The position numbers were made by a program, and so were the translations under genes. The notes under the pieces are model-generated. The model saw only the letters and a program-made list of their open reading frames with translations, made no database searches and had not been told where the DNA came from. From Halichondria panicea (taxonomy: Eukaryota > Porifera > Demospongiae > Suberitida > Halichondriidae), in the NCBI RefSeq assembly GCF_963675165.1, contig NC_087377.1, forward strand, positions 3,378,978 through 3,442,977: a stretch of DNA of 64,000 bases, read 5' to 3'. This document shows, one piece after another, positions 41,602 through 55,600 of the stretch (within the stretch, counting starts at the first letter, position 1; each line of letters starts with the position of its first letter).

Positions 41602-41720
41602 AATAACTATACACTTTCTCTACCAGTGATCAAGACCATGCAGTGGGTGTTTACAGTGACACCAAGAAGTAATGTGGAGGGTAGTCTCAATGGAACCCCC
41701 AGCAGTGACACCAATAAGCT
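41602..41720 (+). pseudogene. FN3 exon fragment
   Basis: TTTCTCTACCAGTGATCAAG and ACAGTGACACCAAGAAG match the second FN3 exon of gene 5 (about 60685-60790). An insertion breaks the match after CAAGACCA and no other FN3 exon is nearby. It shows that gene 5 type sequence once lay on this side of gene 4. Confidence 0.7.
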
Positions 41721-42034
41721 TGTCTCTAGTGAAAGTCGGACTTCTTTTGAAGTGGTTATTCCAACTATGTTGCTAGCCTTTCTACACAATTGTTATCATA
41801 CAGTAATGGATGTATTGTTATCAACATGTTGCTATAGCTTTCTACATGTGTAACATGAAATGACTCAAAATAAATGCTCCCCCTCAATAATGAGGGGGTT
41901 CAAAAACATTTGTAATACCCCCTTGTATATAGCTATAGCTACAGAATTAGATTCCTGCAATCCAATATAGCTATAGCTATAGTCTATAAAACATTAAACG
42001 TGCTGCAGGAGACTGCATGACTGTTTCTCTTGCA

Positions 42035-45000
42035 ATGAAGCTTCTTATAGCTGTGGCTCTGTTGGTTGTTGGACTCTCTCCTTGCCCAGGCTCAGGACAG
42101 ACCAGTGAGGCACCAACTGCTGATGGTAAGCACAAGCAAGAGAAGGTAAATTTGTTATGAGCCAATGTACCTTCACCCCCCCCCCCCCCAGTCCACAAAT
42201 TGATAATACTAGATCTATAGTGCTATCTATTAAATCTATTGTATGACTGTATATGACTGTATATAGTATTATTTTACCCATGCACTATTTTATACGTAGT
42301 GTCTGCATGCATGGTTTTGATTTTATCATTGTCTCTGACTTCGCAAATCTATATATAGTTTTGCTTTTGCATCCAATTTGATCACTTAGACATAATTATG
42401 TATGCATGCGTGGCGTATTAAAATGCAGAGACACAAAGTCTAGTGGGCTATAAACAAACCTATACAACATTCGATTTTTCAGTAGCAGCTTATAAATGTA
42501 ATAAAAACCATGGAATTACCATATCAATTCTGCTGAATTGACAAATCGGAGTCAAGAGCCCATAAATAGATAGAGGAACCATCTAACTACAGGAAGGGAT
42601 CACGTTTCGTAATTTGGTTATGACCACAAGTGGTTGAAGCCCTATATAACACGTGTTATACGCGATATACAGCACAACACTGCGGTTTACAAACAGCATT
42701 GTCTCTGACTTCGCAAATCTTGCTTTTGTATGCATCCAATTTGATCACTTAGACATACTTGCATGCGTGGCGTATTAAAAAATGCAGAGACACAAAGTCT
42801 ATAGTGGGCTATAACCACAAAGCCATACAACATTCGATTTTCAGTACCAGCTTATAAAAACCATGGAATTACCATATTAAAATGTCCAAACTAGGCTTTC
42901 CATTTACAAGAACTGCAGTTCACCGGCAATAGTCCGATTCGTTTAATAGCCTGGAATTTTGATTGCTTTTTGAACGCCCACTAACTATACTTCCTTATAG
43001 CTTCTGCAGTAAAATTGTGCTGAGCTTGGCACACTCTTTTACATTGTAAAATTAATGCGTTTTTGCAGCCTCTGCATTCTGCAATGCATGCGCTATTATT
43101 CTAAAGAAAGGAAGTGTGTGAAATATTGAAGTAAGAGCTACACAATGGTTTTTGTCACCCTGGATCCGGCACTGGATTAGCCTCAAGACCAGGCCGATTA
43201 AAATACGGCCTGGTCTCTATTGCATGGTTGATAGTGCACATGCGCGAACTCAGTCACCCAGAATCTGGGTGACTCGTTATACTTTAGTAAACCTTTGTAA
43301 AATTAAACCGTAAACTAGTTTGTTTACTAGTTTCTTTCCGTATTAATACTTGTCTCCTGTGAAGCTGTGGCTTATGCTCTCTATTGCGTTGTCGAGAAGA
43401 CTTGCTGGCTAGCTGTGGCCCTCTATGGTGTTGTCGAGACGGCTTGCACACTAGTCTGAAGCCAGAAAAAGCTCTCATTTGTACAGAAACCAAGTTCAAA
43501 ACATCACGACCATCCAACCATCATAGAGGTAGATGAGAGCCTCTTCTGGTTTCAGACTAGTGTGCAAGCCTTCTCGACAACACCGTAGAGGGCCACAGCT
43601 AGCTAGCTAGGCTATTAGTAGATAGTATGTGGGCGTGTATGGACCACGCCTATGATTAATTACACATGTAATTGGTACCAGCAAGGGCGTATACAGAGAA
43701 GAGGGCATGCAACTCACTATGATGTACCCTACGTACTCATCCGACTTCGTATCAGAGACCGGATATGCTAAAAATAGAATCCAGTATACGGACGTGAACA
43801 AGTGGGCGGTGTTGTTACGTTTACGGAGTTATAATTATGGGCGTGTACATCAGAGCTGCCTTTGCTAGCTAGCTAGCTAACAGTGCAGTATTATTTTAGA
43901 GAAGTGTCATGACCAGTCCTAGTCCAGCCAGGTCCAAGACAACCCCTTTGAGTGGGAAGTTAAGTGCTGGGCGTATTGTTAAGAAGTACCAGAGACTCAG
44001 GAAGACAGGTTTATTGTACCTAGGTTTCATCTTCTTGGAGTTGCAACTGTTGGATGGTTTGCCTTTGCCTTTGACACTGCTAGTACGAGCCATACTGCTG
44101 CTGAGAACTAGTTTTACTATGCTGCAATCGAGCTAGCTAGCTAGCTAGCACAGATATAAAAAGACTTTGATTTACCTTGTGCGCGCGGTCAAAGGTTACG
44201 CGTGGGCGTTTTTGTGGGCAGTTCTAAAAATAGCTCAATAGTCGGATGATTCTGAGAATAGGGCGAGTTGCATGCCCTCTTCTCTGTATACGCCCTTGGT
44301 ACCAGGCCGTATTTTAATCGGCCTGGATTCGAGGCTAGCACTGGATGTGTCATTGCTTTCCGCTGAAGTCAGCACAAAACAGTGAAAAAACAAACTAGCG
44401 TACTCAGGTAGGTTAAGGCAGATTTCAAGAAAACATTAAAATTGAATAAAAATAACCTTGGTTACTATCTTTTTGTGTGCGTTAGCTGTGACCATATAGA
44501 TAATACAAATTAAGCAATAATTATTATCGTCAATTTAATTATTCAGAATTATGCATGCTGTACATGAAAGCAGTCCTAAAAACTAGTGAAGGTAGACTAC
44601 TTTTTCCGCATGTAGACTATAATACATTAATTTGTGGACTGATTTTTAGGTGTGGCACCTCCTCTGTCAGTATTATAACATGTATTATGCATTTTTTAGT
44701 TCTTGTTGGAATATTATGGTTTATATAAATATCCTACCTCGGTCTAAGCATAATTTTATATCTTATACACTGCTTTAGATACCATGCGCATGCATGTATT
44801 GTGTGTGTATAGTTATTATGCATGTATAAATTATTATGTGCTGAATATTAATTGTCCTTATTAACAGGGTCCGTATCAGTTGACAGAGTGGAGTTCTACT
44901 ATACCTACAGTGATGTCAACATGAATATTTACTTTAACAACTTGATGGAGAATCCATTTTACAATGATGACTACTACAACAACTACTACAACAACTACCC

Positions 45001-48000
45001 TATGTTTGATGTACCGTGCATTTTGAACCAACTTGTTTTCAGAAGTACTCACACAAATGAGGTATTCCAGGCAGAATACACGGGTACTTGCAATTCCTAC
45101 AGTGCCAATATCATTCATATCACCATGAATCCTAGAGACTTTCTCAGGCTGGTTGAGAATGAGTTTATCAATACAACCTCTACTACGTCCTTGGAAATGT
45201 ACACTGCAGATATGCTAGGAGCTCCTTTCAACCTTCAAATACAACCAGATGAAGCCGTTGAGTTTGTCTTGAGATTGTTGTCTTCATCTCTAGGGATTAG
45301 TGCCGCCCCTGATTATTGGGCCGATGAGGGGATTATTTTGATACATTTCCTTGCTTTCATTGATGTTGCTACTGTGAATGCCAGCAAGCTATCATTCTCT
45401 CGCAATTACCCTCGGGATGTAAATAACACTATTAACATTACGGGTGGTGAAATACTGAACCAGTCGCCTGGTTTAACATTATCTGTGGCTATCAGACTGA
45501 CTTCGAATGATCAAGCTCTTCTTGCGAGTAAAGGAATATGCACTGGTGATATTAGGAATTCCATTCGAGACTGCTACCTTGCTGTAGAATCAGGATTTGC
45601 TGCTGCGTATTTTGGACCGGAGGTTTCACCCAATACCTACTCTGTCAATACTATCTGGAGTGCACCTACAGGTGAACATGCAGAATCAATGTGCGGCTAT
45701 TATAGTCAATTTGGCTGATAAATCTAAGTGCAAACATGCATTATTTCTCCCCAGATTCTGAGCTTGTGTCTATGTCTATTCAGCTGGAGTACGTCGATGG
45801 GTTGACTTTAGACTTGACGCTCGGTCTAGGTCAGCCATTCAGTATTCGATCAACTTATATTGGCGAGATGATTGTCAAGTAAGGCATGAGGTGTTTGGTC
45901 AGAATAGGATGAGGCTACTTTTTTTAACACGTACCCTCTCCCCCCCTCTACAGTGTGACGTGTACTAGCAGGGACACTAACAAACATGTGAACCCCATGC
46001 TGGACATTGACAATGGTGCAGTGTCTATTCCGCCTAACTATATCCAGAATGATTGGCCCAGCTCCACCACCTTGAATGCACCCAGGGGGCTACATGAGTC
46101 TGGTTTGCAAGGTTACTACACATGCAGGACAGAGGGAAACACTTTCCTCAGCCCTCATATTCTGCATTCCAGTAAGTGCAGCACAGACAGTATATGTATT
46201 TACCTACTATTATATACAACACATCTATAGCTGTTAGACAACGTCTGTTATTCTAGAGTTCGAAGACGTTATGAAATTTTTTCCTATACTTGATTCAGTT
46301 GTACATTATATATAATTATATAATTATAACCTTCTCTCTCTATTCAGATCCTTTTCATATATTTTTCTACCAAGGATCCTCTGCTACAGCTGATGTACAT
46401 GAAGACATTGTACTTCGCTTTGCACACGCCGGTTTTAACAGAGGTTTTGTTGATGACTTTCGTGGTAATCCGTTCATTGTGCATTTTGCTGATAGTAATT
46501 ATTATGACCAGCCATTTTTTGAGTACGGTTTCAAAACAAACACTCCACTTCCGTACCATGCTGAGCTGCACATCAACAGGACCCGGTTTGACTATGAGGG
46601 AGAGTACAGTATCAGTTACTCTTATAGTTATCTACTACGGCCAAACTTCGTTATCGATGTCAACAGTAAGTTATATGTATGTCTGTGGTAAACCAGAATG
46701 ATGTATAATAATAATTACCGTATTATTACTGCAATGTTTTTTGCGATTGAAAAATCTTTGTGGGGAAGCCAAATTGACACTTTGCGATCTGGCAAGGATT
46801 GTGATGTTGTTCTATAATAATTGCTTGCAAAGCCATATAATTATTAGCATTCGCAAACTTTGCATAATTATATAAATTATGTTGGATGCTTGCGCGAAAA
46901 ACGTTGTAGTAATAATTATATTTACGTATAATTATGATGTGCTAATAGTGACTGGAGATCAGTGCATGTACAGCAATTAATCCCGTATCACATCCAGTCC
47001 AGTTTTGGGCCGGAAGCCACACCCCTTTTAAACTAATTAGAATTTTGCACATGCGGACGGACACGCAGTGAGGACCCCCACAGAAGTAGACCTAGTGATT
47101 TCTGAATCTAGCCTAAAATGGACCAACATTACACGTACCATCACTTGTTTTTTTCTGCATGGTTCTGAGTGCTCTATTGATGGATATTATTGGCCGAGCA
47201 GAAGTTCGAGAAGCTTATGTAGCTCGAGGCGAAGCCGAGTGCTATACATGATGCTTCGGAGAACTTCTGCGAGACCAATAACATCCACATAGAGCACGAG
47301 CGTAAAACGGTGCATTAACTGGTTTGTAGTTTGCAGCCTGAGCTTCTTGCAGCTACCAATATAATTTATAGCTATCGCTCTAGTATAGAATAGCAACCTT
47401 CTACGAAAAGATTTTGCTATTCATATTGTGTTGTCGAGAAGGCTTGCTGTGGCCCTCTCTATGGTGTTGTCGAGAAGGCTAGCTACTAGGCTATAAAGCT
47501 TCATATACATATAGTAGATAGTATATACATGGGCGTGTATATGAACCACGCCTATGATTAATTACACATGCAATAGATACCAGACAGTATTTTAATCGGC
47601 CTGGATTCGATTAAACTACTACAGTTGTAGATCCTAGTCTGGGGCATAGTTTTTCCTTTGATCCAATGATCGAGCTCTGTACAAAAAAACTACAAGGCTA
47701 GGTATAACCACCTTGCCCTGGGCTGCACCCTATAAAGCTCGGTGGTTTTAGTGCCATAAAAATCCCTAGAACCCTGGTGGTATAACTATTACGTATAATT
47801 ATTAGCTATATATTATATCTGGATGTATATAATTATGGGTTGTATGTGTTCAGGGAATATAAATCTACGTAATGATTGCACAATATCTAGGGTGTGTTGG
47901 GTTCGCACCACAGGTATGTATATTAAGAGAGGGTGCAGCCCAAGAAATGCATACTACTCAAGACTACAATAATTATAGCCACTTTACTATGAAAACAACA

Positions 48001-51000
48001 CAAATGTAATTATGCTTAAAATAATTCTTTTTTAAGAGACCCAATTAAAGGTAATTCAGCACTCAGTCTGGCTATAGGAGTCTGAGTGGCTGTGGAATTT
48101 GTAGTGGTTTTGTCCCTACACATCATAGTACAACGGTTCAGTTCAATATAATGATGTGTATCAAGATAGGTGCAGTAAGAGTGTCAAACACTCACTGTCA
48201 CCACTGTTAAATTTAATAGTGTTGTTGAGTAAACTGTGGTTTGCGTTGCCGCAAATGATTACACAGAATGGGGCAAATGCTGTTTCAACACTTTTTACTC
48301 TTCTCTATACTCTGGTGTGTATTGCAAACATCAGCATATCTTTCTAGGTTACTTTTTTAATAATTATTGTGTATATATAAGACTTTCATTGAAACGAATG
48401 TGTACAGTCAACATTTTTTCTGGAAATGGAAAATGGGCATGTCTGTTAATGAGCATGCAACAGCTGTTACCAGAGGAGGTACGACAGGCGCGGTGCAGCT
48501 CAAGCAATTAGCTACTGATTACTCTCAGCAAAAACATACAACGTGGGCGGGGCGTGGACGGATAATTATTGTTCAATCAAAGGCTAATTGCCTGAGCTGC
48601 ACCGCGCCTGTCGTACCTCCTCTGAGCTGTTACTATGGACATAGGCATGTTTATCTTCTATGCATGCACAGATCGACGCCCACGTGCACTAAGTTTGCAC
48701 TGCTGTTTGCACCCACGCATACAAATTTCGATATGAATATCATTAAAACCTGCAATCCCACAAGGACACATTGTAGTAGTTTTAAATTTCGTTGTACGTT
48801 GAATAAAAGCTAAAGAGCTGTGGCGGTGCATAGTGACGTTTGCATTCTTGTGGGATGTCACGCTCTGGGACAACTCTCAACACAGCAGCATGCCAGTCTC
48901 CAGGGTGCATATAAAGCTAGGGAGTGGTTTCCAGTCAAGTAAGTATATCATTTGATATCAGACCTTATAGCTTCTAGTAAATCTACAAAAAGGCATGCAT
49001 GCAACAAAGTTGCTCCTTTACCTGAACTTCATGTAATAATATAATATTTAGAGGTGTGTTTCAAACCTAATATTGATGGCACTGTTCAGGGAATACGTAA
49101 AATAATATTAAGCTATAATTATGAACAGTACAAAATTAATGTAGAATGGATAATTCTCTTTTAACACCCAATTATAAAGGTAATTCAGCAATGGCACCAA
49201 GGTTTGAGTGGCTGAGGAATTTGTATTACATATTTTAGTGGTTTCTTTTGATGTACGTTACATCATCCTACACAGACAGTTCTTTGAAGTGTACCTATTA
49301 ACAAGGCAAATGCTTTTAGTTTGCTTGTGTATTTCATTAATTGCCGAAGATATCATTGGAACTTAATTATACATTGCTATAATTGTGTCTTAAACATTTC
49401 CCCACAGAACCTGAACTCACTCTCTACCCACCTGTCCTGACTGTGCTCAGTTCTAACTCTCCTGATACAACCGCCTCTCTCACTTGTACCGCCAGCAATT
49501 CAAATGCCCCCATAGTGTTCCCGGGAAATTACACATCACTGGGCATCATGTCTACCTACCTGGATGACACTAACAGCTCTGTGAGATTGGATTTTGAATT
49601 GGACAAAGACCTCATTGAGTTGCTAGATGGGATGGAGTTTATCTGTGAAGCCAGAGATCCAGATGATTTTCAATCCACTGTGTCAACGGCTAGCTCCACC
49701 TTCAGGGCAGTGCTAGGTACTTTATTTATTGGTTCCTCAGGGCAATCATTTTCTATTGTTCGGTTATCTCTCTTTGCAATTGAGCCTGACGGTGATCGTA
49801 AACAAGTTATGGATAGTGCAATGATCAATACAGCCAGATCGTTTGAATGCCTGTGGTATATCAATCCTACACGAATGGATCTTGAGACCATCGCTGGGAC
49901 GTTGTTCTGGAAAATTTACCTCCCGAAGTCAAAAAAAGAAATAGAATTCACTTCAGATGTTAGTCGTAAAGATTTTATAGTCACTACACTCGAGAATGGT
50001 ATCACTCTCAATATTCTGGGAGATTTCTTTGGAAGTGTTTCGTGTATCTATGGCGGTGACAGTGTAAAGATTACCGTTGTCACTGAAGGTAAGTGCATGT
50101 GCAACTCTATATACCTTGCTTCGTTAATTTTGTCTATAATTATAGATCAGAGTTTGTTATAAAATCAGTCCTAATCATAAACTAGCACTAGCTGTGTGCA
50201 ACACTTGACCCAGCCAGACTCATGAATTATAATTATAGAGTGAGCTTATCTATAAGCTGAAATGCTCATCCTATCTCTCCCTTCAGCTCTTGTGGAGGGT
50301 GTCGACTTCTTTCCTCCTATCTTTCCTGATGATGCTGTGGAATTGTTTGATAGTGATGATGGATGTTCACAGCGGATTTACTCGAGTACTGGTATTCCCT
50401 TTGGAGCTTCAGCACACCAATACGTTCATGTGAGTTGAAAATAATGTCTGATTAACTTAATTTGTCCAAACGCACATGCACACATGCTCACGTATACAAT
50501 GACTATTATAGTTTTGCTGAATGGACGTACTTTTTCCCTGCAGGTCTGCACGAATGGCATGCTGACTGTTGGCACTCCACCTCTCTTACTCGGTACAGCA
50601 CAAAAACAATTTCCTACATCCGATACCAGAATCAGCCAATCAAATTTGCTCGTTCCATTCTGGAATGACCACGATGGCCGAGACCCTGAGTCTAGCGTAA
50701 CTTACAGAGTGTACGGTGGTGCTGCCGGGGATCCAGATTTTATGCAGAATGTGAGCTCCTTCATTTCAAAATACATCGATGCTGAACTATTTGAACCTAC
50801 CTGGATGCTAGTAGCCTCCTGGAGGGACGTTCCTCCGTATCCTCACACTGCAACAGACAGGGGAAGAGTGAGTGCTGTGTGCATGCATGAGGGTGTATTA
50901 CTATAATTTTTATGATAGTATAGGGCCTATAATTATAGCATCAGCTAGAGTTCATTAAGAATTGCTGTGTGTGATAGTAGATGGCCTATAATATTGGGTG

Positions 51001-52610
51001 CCCATAACTAGCATCAAGAATTCATCCTTGAATAGCGAAAATGTTTCGAGCCTCAGAATAAGTGATCAGTTATAGTTTTTGTAGAAGGTGCATGTCCTTT
51101 ATTAAGAGAAGATTGCCTTCAATTGCTAATGGAGTACTAATCAACATTGATTAATTTCTTTTTTTATATTTCAGAATTCGTTTGAAGCCATTATCATAAC
51201 TGATGGTGTAGTAACGTTTGCTGTGTACACGTATATCTGTGATGATTTGCAATGGGGTCAGTCGCAGGATGGTGACTATTCTACCATCGGCTACAACATC
51301 AATCCGGCCTCATTTTTTGGTAGTGATAGCAAAGAATTACCTTCCTTCCACGATCATCGTCTTTCAAACATTCCCATGAGCGAGATGATTGCATGTTCCA
51401 GCCTTGCTAGAGGATCACGTTATCATAACGAAGTGTATTTTGTTGGCCGATCTAAAGATACCACACAATTAGCACGTGCAGAATGTACAAGCACTATCAA
51501 CAACGATACCTTGTATGGTGACATCATTGATGGAACCACACTAAAGGATGGATGCCCTTGCAACTCGGCTCAAGCATCAAGAGACTTTGCCTTTCGTTTC
51601 ATTGATATGTTTGAGTTGACATTGGACACTGTGTATGCTGGCCAGTTCTGTGTGACTCCATCATTCTCACAGACAAACACCATTCTCTGTTGCTATGGGT
51701 AAGAGGGTCACATGATGGGGTACTCGTTAGCTACTTCTGATTAATTTTCTTTTTATTACAGACGGAACAGTGGAGCTCTCAACAATGTCAGTGGTATCAG
51801 TGGAGTGGTGGCGTATAGTCCTAGCTTCTTCCCAAGAGAGTTTCTTGATAATGATTACAACTTGCGTCACAAATGCAGCATAGGAGGTGAAGCTGACACA
51901 CTGTACAGGACTAGACGACCTCCAGTGACCTGCGACACGTATTCCCCACCAAGAAGAAGTGAGTGCTAGTGGAATAATTGTTTGTTGTAAAGTAGAGATC
52001 TATAAAAACAGTTAATGGCAAGTACAGCTACATAGCTATAGCTATTTAGCTAAATATGCAGTTACCTGTATATATAATGTGTCCTTCAACCGGGCGACGC
52101 CCCAACTTGATTTATTATTAACTTATTACATTGTGATGAGGGAATCGAACCCATGCCTTTTCTATCATCTGATCTTATAGGAGAGCTACCTAACCACTAA
52201 GCCACACCTATTCTTCCCCGATCTGTGTACTATTAGTAATTCTAGTGTGATGAAATCAGTAATTGTTAAGTACCGTATTTGGTAATAGAACATAATTATG
52301 CATAGGAAGTATAATAACCTTTAGCTTTATTAGTGGTGTATGATTATGTCCTGAGTTGTTATTCTTTTACTAGCTAAGTCTAGAATGTTCTCTACTTGCC
52401 AGTGTTACCATACCTACTAATTCTTCACGATTTTTGTACTACTAGTATTTTCGTCTGTTGTGACATTGCTGAGAGTCTATAATTACTAGTATTAGTGGAG
52501 TGTTGGCAGTTAAATTCACCTGCTAGAAATGTTTACTAGTTTATACAAATATCCACCTGTTCAGCTAAGTAAAGTGCGGAGTTATCTATTCTATAATCAT
52601 GTAATTGTCT

Positions 52611-52662
<52 letters not shown>

Positions 52663-55600
52663 CCTTCTGTACGGGTGATCCTCATCTCACCAACCTTGAT
52701 GGAGCTAAATTCACATTTAACGGTTGGGGAGAGTACATTCTACTGGAGTTGGAGACTGATGACACCACGTTCTGGGTGCAAGCTCGTATGCAACCAATCA
52801 CAAATTCTTTGGCTACTGAACTAGCGGCTTTCGCTTTCGCTATGAGCAGGGACACTCCCGTAGAAGTACGTCATGAATATTAGTTAGTTGGAATTGTGTG
52901 AATTATATTCCCTCCAACAGATACGCCTGAATGCAACTAGACAACTTGAGATCCTAATCAGTGGAGAAGATGTAACGGACCAGCTGGTCAACGTCAGCTC
53001 TTCTATATCCACTGACCTCTATTCTGTATCTCGAAGCAGTTCCAATTCCATTCTGGCCACGTTCCCGAATGGAATGGGATTAATGGTGAATCTCTCCAGC
53101 ATGCTCACCTTCACAGTTATCATCCCTGATGCCTTCCGTGGACTAACTAGAGGTACATAACATTCATAGCTGCGTTTTGTGTGAACAGAGTACATACTAG
53201 CTGAGAGCTCTTTCTGTTACAGTGTAGTGGGTAATTTTGTATGGTGGTATTAATGTTAGGTATGCACATTCAATTTGGCGAAAATACAGTAGGTCATTGA
53301 TTAAGAGTTTATTTTCTATGCAGGAATGGTTGGGAACTACAACGGTAATGTCACTGATGATGTCGTATTCCGAAACGGAACTATGGTGCCTATTAGTGAA
53401 TTTTCCTTTCGGATACTACATCAAATAGGACTGTCATGTGAGCTATTGATTTATGACCTGAGCATATCCTGACTAACTAACTTATTGTTCACAGGGCAAG
53501 TGGATGCTTCAGAGTCTCTCTTCACTTACCCTGAGGGCTTGACTGCTGCAGACTTTGCTGTCCTTGACCACGATCCACCCTACCTGGATGAAGTGGTAGC
53601 CAATGCGTCAGCAGAAGTGCTTAAAATGTGTGGAGATAATGTCGAGTGTATTTTTGACTCTATAGAAACAGGAGACATCAATATCGGCCTTGAAACCGTG
53701 ACGATGATTTCCATAATTGATGAAGATGAGAAGCAAGCATGTACGTTAAAATTATGTTCCATTGGGTAATCTTAACTACCGTATAGCGGGTACACTTTGT
53801 GGAATAACCGTTAGTTGAGCTTTTTTGTTTGCAGCATGCATGCATGCGATATTGGGTATAAATGTTCGCGTATAGCCGAGATTAAGTGTTTTATCCGAGT
53901 GAGCTGGTATTAAAACACATGATTTTGGCTAGGTGCATGGGTTCTAGTGCTGTCACGTGATCTCTAGTTTTGTGTACAACTTGTCATTTGTACAGCTTGA
54001 CCTGTTAGGCAAGTTTTTACCTGCATGGCTATCCATTTCATTAATTCAATGTCTCGATTTATTTGTATAAGTAACTTGAAAACTCAAGTTATAATATTAA
54101 GTTAATAATTATGACTACTTTTAGATAAGCTGAAGTTGGCTAGAGATTATGTAATCTAAATTATGTAAGTGGTATTTTTTTGGAATAACTAAGAAAGGTT
54201 TTTGCAAAATAGCAGCCTTTTGCAGCATGCATGCATGCGATATTAAATTTGTGGGTATAAGTGTTCGTGTAGCCGAGATTAAGAGTTTTATCCGAGTGAA
54301 ACATTAAAACACGTGATTTTGGCTAGGTGTGTTCTAAAGGATTTAGTGCTGTCACATCATCTCTAGCCTCGTGTAAAGCTTGTCATTTGTGCAGCTTAAC
54401 CTGTTATATACCTGGCTACATTTCATTCAATGTGTCTCGATTTGTTTGTATAAGTAGCTTAAAGCATACGTATTAAGTTAAAGCATAGATAGCTGATTGT
54501 CTAGAGATCATGTAAGTTATGTACTTAATTACAGCAACTACTTACTGCTGCTCTGTCCACTTACACTTTCATTTACGTACCTGCTTGAGATTAAAGTTTA
54601 GGCTATTAAGTTATGTCAGTATAATACAGTCATGTGTAAATTACAGCAACCACTTACTTACTGCTACATTGCAATCGTCACCACCTTTACCTACAGCTAA
54701 CTTCCCTCCTCTCATCTACGGCCCTGTGAGCCTCTATGTTACGCTGGGGGAAAAGGCTGTACTGGTGTTCAATGTGACTGATGACAAAGGCAATATCAAT
54801 GTTACGCTGGTGGATGGACTGCCAGCTGGGGCCACTCTACTGCCTACCCCTAAGGGTGACTATACAATGGAGTTCACTTTCAGGTTGGAACTTAATGCGA
54901 TTGCCGATATTTCTCTCGTGTTTTTGGCCACTGATGAGCTGGATGCTGGGTCAACTCTGGAAGTGCAGGTTTGTGGCTTGCAGCAACAAGAGTGTTAGAC
55001 AATAGTTATTGCTGCAATGAGGTGCCACTATGTTTTTGCATTTACTCATAGATTGTAATCTGTGCTTGTGAGAATAATGGCAACTGCACACTGGAGGGAG
55101 TGGTGGATCAGAGTGCCAGTACTGTCGTCTCCAACTGTGTATGCCCTCAAGGTATGGTGCACCTTGTCAATAGCTATATATACAGGAGCTGCATGTAACA
55201 TCAACTTGCATGCTTGTCTAAGAAACCAGAGAGATGCTCAAGCCCCTATACAGTCAACTGATCTAAACTAGCTCACTAGGCTAGTAGCCAGCCCAACCCA
55301 ATCATGCAGAGAGAGACTGTGTTGTCATGACAGTATAATTATAGCTAGCTAGCTTGCTCGAATCAAATATTTTTATCTGCTAACTGGAAGGGTGGTTTGT
55401 ACGAACCTAATGAACTGACCATGGATCCGCCACTGATATTGCAACAATATAGTAGTAGAAGTTACCTACATACATGCATACAATGCACTGCTTCAGGTTG
55501 GGAGGGTGACTTCTGTCAGGATGATGTCGATGGTTGTACCAACTTTGACTGTTTCATGAGTGTGGATTGTGTGGACGTCCCTGCTCCAGGAGTGGGGGCA

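Noticed and set aside
43896..44136. Frames inside foldback copy 2; the minus one begins MART and was considered as histone-like
   Set aside because: Only a few residues resemble a histone H2A segment (ALNFP) and the order and spacing are wrong.
52137..52210. Functional tRNA gene
   Set aside because: A and B boxes are good but acceptor-stem ends do not pair and a body follows, so a SINE is more likely.
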